From NCBI RefSeq assembly GCF_902493135.1, contig NZ_CABUOD010000002.1, positions 62,001 through 126,000 of the forward strand: DNA of 64,000 nt, in the 5' to 3' direction. The position numbers and the translations under genes are program-made. This DNA is from an uncultured Parabacteroides sp. (GTDB taxonomy: Bacteria > Bacteroidota > Bacteroidia > Bacteroidales > Tannerellaceae). The notes under the pieces were generated by a model. It was given only the letters and a program-made list of their open reading frames with translations, was not told where the DNA came from and ran no database searches. Each line of letters starts with the position of its first letter. Within the stretch, counting starts at the first letter, position 1. Below are positions 60,324 through 64,000 of this stretch, one piece after another.

Positions 60324-62504
60324 TTAATTTGCCATCTCCGACAGGAACTTAATACGGACAAGACGGATCTCTTCTTCAGTATAGTCGCCGCCCAATTCCT
60401 CAATGGCATCTTCCAGATCGTCCGTTTCCGAATCCTTGAAGTATTCATAAATGTCGTCGATATGGTCTTCGTCCATCACATCGTTCACAAAGTAGTCGAT
60501 ATTGATGCGGGTTCCGGAATAAACGATCGCCTCTACTTCGTCGAGCAGTTCGTTAAACTCCAACCCGTTCGTCATGGCGATCTCGTCTAACGCCACCTTA
60601 CGGTCGATGCGCTGGATGATCGAAACCTTCAGTTTGGATTTGTTAGCAACGGTGCGGACGCGAAGGTCTTCGGGACGTTCGATCTCGTTTTCTTCCACGT
60701 GTTTCTTGATCAATTCAACAAACTCCTTGCCATATCTCTTTGCCTTACCAGCTCCGACACCCGGAATATTCTGCAATTCCTCCAATGTCACCGGATAGGT
60801 GGTGGCCATCGCTTCCAGAGACGGGTCCTGGAAAATAACGAAAGGAGGCACTTCCAGACGTTTGGACAGCTTCTTGCGCAAATCCTTCATCATCGAATAG
60901 AGAATCGGGTCGACGGCACAGGTCGCTCCACCACGTACGGGGACTTCTTCTTCCTCTTCGTCGAATTCGTTGTCCTCGGTAATCTTGAAAGAGACCGGTT
61001 TCTTGATAAATTCTTTTCCTTTATCCGTAATCTTCAACAAGCCGTAATTTTCGATGTCCTTTGCCAGGTATCCGGCAATCAGGGCCTGACGGATAACGGC
61101 ATTCCATCTCTTCTCATCTTCATCCGAACCGGAACCGAAAACTTCCAGTTCATTGTGTTTGTAAGATTGTATTTCGGAGGTCTCGTTGCCAACCAACATA
61201 TTGACAATATATTCTGCCTTGAATTTTTCCTTTAACGTACTTATTACTTCAAGTACGGCGCTTAATAATTCCTTTGCTTCCACTTTCTTTTTGGGGTTCA
61301 AACAATTATCACAATTTCCACAATTTTCTTCCAGGTATTCTTCACCGAAATAGTGCAACAAGACTTTTCGCCGACATACGGAAGTTTCGGCATATGCGGC
61401 AGTTTCCAGAAGCAGCTGCTTCCCGATCTCCTGCTCGGCCACCGGTTTCCCCTGCATGAATTTTTCCAACTTCTGCAAATCTTTGTAGGCATAAAAGGCG
61501 ATACACTGGCCCTCGCCGCCATCACGGCCGGCTCGTCCGGTTTCCTGGTAATATCCTTCGAGGCTTTTGGGAATATCATAATGGATGACATACCGCACGT
61601 CGGGCTTGTCGATTCCCATACCGAAAGCGATGGTAGCGACGATCACGTCCGCTTTTTCCAGCAGGAACGCATCCTGGTTACTCGAACGCTGCTGCGTCTC
61701 CATGCCGGCATGATAAGGGAGCGCCTTGATGCCGTTTGCTTTCAGTATATCGGCAAACTCTTCCACCTTCTTGCGGCTCAAGCAATAGATAATACCGGAT
61801 TTTCCCTCGTTGGATTTAATATATTTGATAATCTCGCGGTCGATATTCGCCGTCTTGGGACGAATCTCATAATATAAATTAGGACGGTTGAAGGAGGATT
61901 TAAAAACAGAGGCGTCGATCATTCCCAGGTTTTTCTGGATATCGTGCTGCACCTTCGGAGTGGCTGTCGCCGTCAAGGCAATCAACGGGCGTTTGCCGAT
62001 TTCGTTTATGATGGGACGGATACGACGATATTCCGGGCGGAAATCATGTCCCCATTCGGAAATACAATGGGCTTCGTCTACAGCATAAAACGAAATATCG
62101 ATTTGACGCAGGAACTCCACATTCTCATCCTTGGTCAACGATTCCGGAGCCACATAAAGCAACTTCGTCCGGCCGCTGCGGATGTCGTCTTTCACTTGGT
62201 CGATAGCCGATTTATTCAAGGAAGAGTTTATGAAATGGGCAACCCCGTCCTCTTCGCTGAAATTGCGCATGGCATCCACCTGGTTTTTCATCAGGGCTAT
62301 CAAGGGAGAAATCACAATGGCCGTCCCCTGCATCATGAGAGAAGGCAGTTGGTAACACAAAGATTTTCCTCCTCCGGTCGGCATCAATACAAAGGTATCA
62401 TTTCCTGCCAACACATTTTCGATGATCGCTCTTTGATTTCCTTTAAAAGTTCCAAAACCAAAATGTTTTTTGAGCGCTTCCGTTAATTTATCCTTCTTCG
62501 CCAT
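60324..62504 (-). CDS. recQ: ATP-dependent DNA helicase RecQ
   Basis: A 726-residue 3'-5' helicase. Walker A GGGKS 44-48, DEAH 143-146, motif VI YYQETGRAGRDG near residue 330, zinc-binding cysteines in CRRKVLLHYFGEE and ENCGNCDNC, an RQC wing domain and an HRDC domain (PPFVIFQDPSLEAMATTYPVTLEELQNIPGVGAGKAKRYG). The acidic C-terminal extension (EDHIDDIYEYFKDSETDDLEDAIEELGGDYTEEEI) makes it longer than the 610-residue E. coli protein, as is usual in Bacteroidetes. Confidence 0.96.
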   Translation of the reverse strand: MAKKDKLTEALKKHFGFGTFKGNQRAIIENVLAGNDTFVLMPTGGGKSLCYQLPSLMMQGTAIVISPLIALMKNQVDAMRNFSEEDGVAHFINSSLNKSAIDQVKDDIRSGRTKLLYVAPESLTKDENVEFLRQIDISFYAVDEAHCISEWGHDFRPEYRRIRPIINEIGKRPLIALTATATPKVQHDIQKNLGMIDASVFKSSFNRPNLYYEIRPKTANIDREIIKYIKSNEGKSGIIYCLSRKKVEEFADILKANGIKALPYHAGMETQQRSSNQDAFLLEKADVIVATIAFGMGIDKPDVRYVIHYDIPKSLEGYYQETGRAGRDGGEGQCIAFYAYKDLQKLEKFMQGKPVAEQEIGKQLLLETAAYAETSVCRRKVLLHYFGEEYLEENCGNCDNCLNPKKKVEAKELLSAVLEVISTLKEKFKAEYIVNMLVGNETSEIQSYKHNELEVFGSGSDEDEKRWNAVIRQALIAGYLAKDIENYGLLKITDKGKEFIKKPVSFKITEDNEFDEEEEEVPVRGGATCAVDPILYSMMKDLRKKLSKRLEVPPFVIFQDPSLEAMATTYPVTLEELQNIPGVGAGKAKRYGKEFVELIKKHVEENEIERPEDLRVRTVANKSKLKVSIIQRIDRKVALDEIAMTNGLEFNELLDEVEAIVYSGTRINIDYFVNDVMDEDHIDDIYEYFKDSETDDLEDAIEELGGDYTEEEIRLVRIKFLSEMAN

Positions 62505-62531
62505 ACTTATTCATATTTTAAAAACCGCCGA

Positions 62532-63761
62532 TCAGGCCATCTGTAGACGGTTTACGTCCGATTTTTCAAACTTTTCCTTCGCATACTCCAGCGTAACATG
62601 GAGCTTCTTTTTATTTGCGGATGGCATACTGTACATGGCATCCATCATCACAGCCTCCACAATGGAACGCAAGCCGCGTGCTCCCAATTTGAATTCAAGC
62701 GCCTTGTCGACAATGAATTCGAACACGTCTTCGTCAAATGTCAGTTTAATATCATCCATCGCAAACAATTTGATGTATTGCTTGATGATCGAGTTCTTCG
62801 GTTCCGTCAGGATATTACGAAGCGTGCTCCTGTCCAACGGGTTCAAATAGGTCAAGATAGGCAGACGTCCGATGATTTCCGGAATCAGACCGAACGATTT
62901 CAGGTCGGTTGGCGTGATATATTTCAGCAGATTGTTACGATCCACCTGCGCCGTGTTTTCGTTTGCGGCGTATCCTACGACACGGGTATTCAAACGTTGG
63001 GCGATTTTCTTCTCTATTCCGTCGAAAGCGCCACCACATACAAACAGGATATTCTTCGTATCCACGGCAATCATTTTCTGTTCCGGATGCTTGCGGCCTC
63101 CCTGCGGGGGTACGTTCACAATGGAACCTTCCAAGAGTTTCAGCAAGCCTTGCTGCACGCCTTCGCCACTCACATCACGGGTAATAGAGGGATTGTCGCT
63201 CTTACGGGCGATCTTGTCTATTTCGTCGATAAAGACGATACCGCGTTGCGCCGCCTCCACGTCATAATCGGCCGCCTGCAACAGGCGGGTCAAAATGCTT
63301 TCTATGTCCTCCCCCACATAACCGGCTTCCGTCAGGACCGTCGCATCCACAATGGCAAACGGTACATGAAGCAGTTTGGCGATCGTACGGGCAAGCAGCG
63401 TTTTACCTGTCCCCGTAGCACCCACCATAATAATATTCGATTTCTCGATCTCGACATCATCCGATGTCACTTTCTGGATCAAACGTTTGTAGTGATTATA
63501 CACTGCAACCGACAGATAACGTTTCGCGTCGTCCTGTCCGATCACATATTGGTCCAGAAAAGCCTTAATATCCTCCGGCTTCGGCAGGTCTTTCTTGTTC
63601 AACCCGAAAGAACTCCCTTTGCCAGGCATTTGTTCTTTTACTATTTCGTACGCTTGCTGTGCACATTCATCGCAGATAGCACCCGAGATTCCGTTAATCA
63701 ACATATTAACGTCCCGGGCACTGCGCCCGCAAAACGTACAGCTATCGCCTGTTTTGGCCAT
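62532..63761 (-). CDS. clpX: ClpXP protease ATPase subunit ClpX
   Basis: A 409-residue AAA+ unfoldase. N-terminal zinc-binding domain with C8, C11, C30, C33; Walker A GATGTGKTLLART near residue 115; Walker B VFIDEIDKIA; the ClpP-binding loop region and the sensor-2 arginine motif GARGLRSIVE near the end. It lies downstream of clpP, separated by a hairpin terminator. Confidence 0.97.
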   Translation of the reverse strand: MAKTGDSCTFCGRSARDVNMLINGISGAICDECAQQAYEIVKEQMPGKGSSFGLNKKDLPKPEDIKAFLDQYVIGQDDAKRYLSVAVYNHYKRLIQKVTSDDVEIEKSNIIMVGATGTGKTLLARTIAKLLHVPFAIVDATVLTEAGYVGEDIESILTRLLQAADYDVEAAQRGIVFIDEIDKIARKSDNPSITRDVSGEGVQQGLLKLLEGSIVNVPPQGGRKHPEQKMIAVDTKNILFVCGGAFDGIEKKIAQRLNTRVVGYAANENTAQVDRNNLLKYITPTDLKSFGLIPEIIGRLPILTYLNPLDRSTLRNILTEPKNSIIKQYIKLFAMDDIKLTFDEDVFEFIVDKALEFKLGARGLRSIVEAVMMDAMYSMPSANKKKLHVTLEYAKEKFEKSDVNRLQMA

Positions 63762-63779
63762 TCCGTATTTGTTTTTTAA

Positions 63780-63803
63780 AAGGGGCTTTTGAGACAGCCC
63801 CTT
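63780..63803 (-). terminator. Hairpin between clpP and clpX
   Basis: Minus strand: AAGGGGCT, loop of eight bases, AGCCCCTT, then TTAAAAAAC. A weak terminator or attenuator that would lower clpX expression relative to clpP. Confidence 0.6.
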
Positions 63804-63812
63804 ACATTAATA

Positions 63813-64000
63813 TTATTTGTTACGAACCAAGACTCTATCAACCATACCGTAGGCCAAGGCTTCTTCTGCCGTCATCCAGTAGTCACGGTCGCTATCGTGT
63901 TCAACCTTTTCATAAGGCTGGCCGGAATGAGTCGATATAATCGTGTAGAGTTCCTTCTTTACTTTCAGGATTTCACGGGCTGTGATCTCGATATCCGAAG
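63813..64000 (-). CDS. clpP: ATP-dependent Clp protease proteolytic subunit (3' end)
   Basis: The last 62 residues are in the window, with the TAA at 63813-63815: SDIEITAREILKVKKELYTI, THSGQPYEKVEHDSDRDYWM and AYGMVDRVLVRNK. The aspartate in EHDSDRDYWM is the triad residue (family position 171). The serine and histidine of the triad lie beyond the window's right end. Confidence 0.95.
   Translation of the reverse strand, partial: SDIEITAREILKVKKELYTIISTHSGQPYEKVEHDSDRDYWMTAEEALAYGMVDRVLVRNK

Noticed and set aside
62598..63779. 393-codon plus-strand open frame opposite clpX
   Set aside because: Antisense shadow of ClpX; composition typical of a complement frame.

Overview
The window looks like a chromosomal segment of a Bacteroidales bacterium, most likely Parabacteroides or a close relative. 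The evidence is the Bacteroidetes-type promoters (TTG, 19-20 bp, TAnnTTTG; best at 47478-47507, 47551-47580, 57952-57981 and 25020-25049), the ExbB-ExbD-ExbD-TonB-PstS-like-TPR operon, the PPIase/OstA/MutL cluster, the DUF3987/DUF4248/HU/glucosaminidase cassette, and a large secreted protein with a DUF6383-like C-terminus of the kind I associate with Parabacteroides surface-layer proteins.

Layout. 1-630: 5' part of a radical SAM gene of the DNA modification/repair type. 687-7532 (minus): fumarase, a small DUF6582-like protein, an AraC regulator with a GyrI-like domain, a CobD-like PLP enzyme, and a GH3 + serine hydrolase fusion. 7710-12386 (plus): NIPSNAP protein, CE15-like esterase, ribosomal protein L19, a DUF2776 membrane protein and a lipoprotein. 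12458-13741 (minus): enolase. 13961-19963 (plus): a small secreted protein, then the TonB energy-transduction operon. 20040-21430 (minus): an AT-rich accessory island with a DUF3791/DUF3990 (ADP-ribosyltransferase-like) module, an XRE regulator and an internally deleted HigB-type toxin remnant. 21763-24780 (minus): the surface-layer-like protein; upstream of it is a short segment bounded by inverted repeats that carries a promoter pointing away from the gene. 25180-29319: a DUF3987 P-loop gene with a four-unit 22-bp repeat array and inverted repeats, then DUF4248, an HU-like gene, a glucosaminidase and a 56-residue peptide. 29403-47412 (minus): one long str-S10-spc-alpha ribosomal cluster (rpsL to rplQ) without tuf. 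47780-55461 (minus): mutL, an OstA-like gene and three PPIase/SurA-type genes. 55788-58074 (plus): lpxK, thiL, tRNA-Phe. 58081-58674 (minus): a DUF3788 gene followed in frame by a zinc-ribbon remnant. 58820-64000 (minus): guaB, recQ, clpX and the 3' end of clpP.

Most of the window is housekeeping: translation, protein quality control, envelope biogenesis and TonB-driven uptake. The strongest candidate for something special is the region 20040-29319. The clearest single observation is a probable phase-variable promoter at 24885-25083 in what appears to be the OFF orientation for the surface protein. Next come the ADP-ribosyltransferase-like toxin module with a decayed HigB beside it, and the iteron-like array beside the DUF3987 gene. 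All calls were made by reading the sequence; no database search was run.
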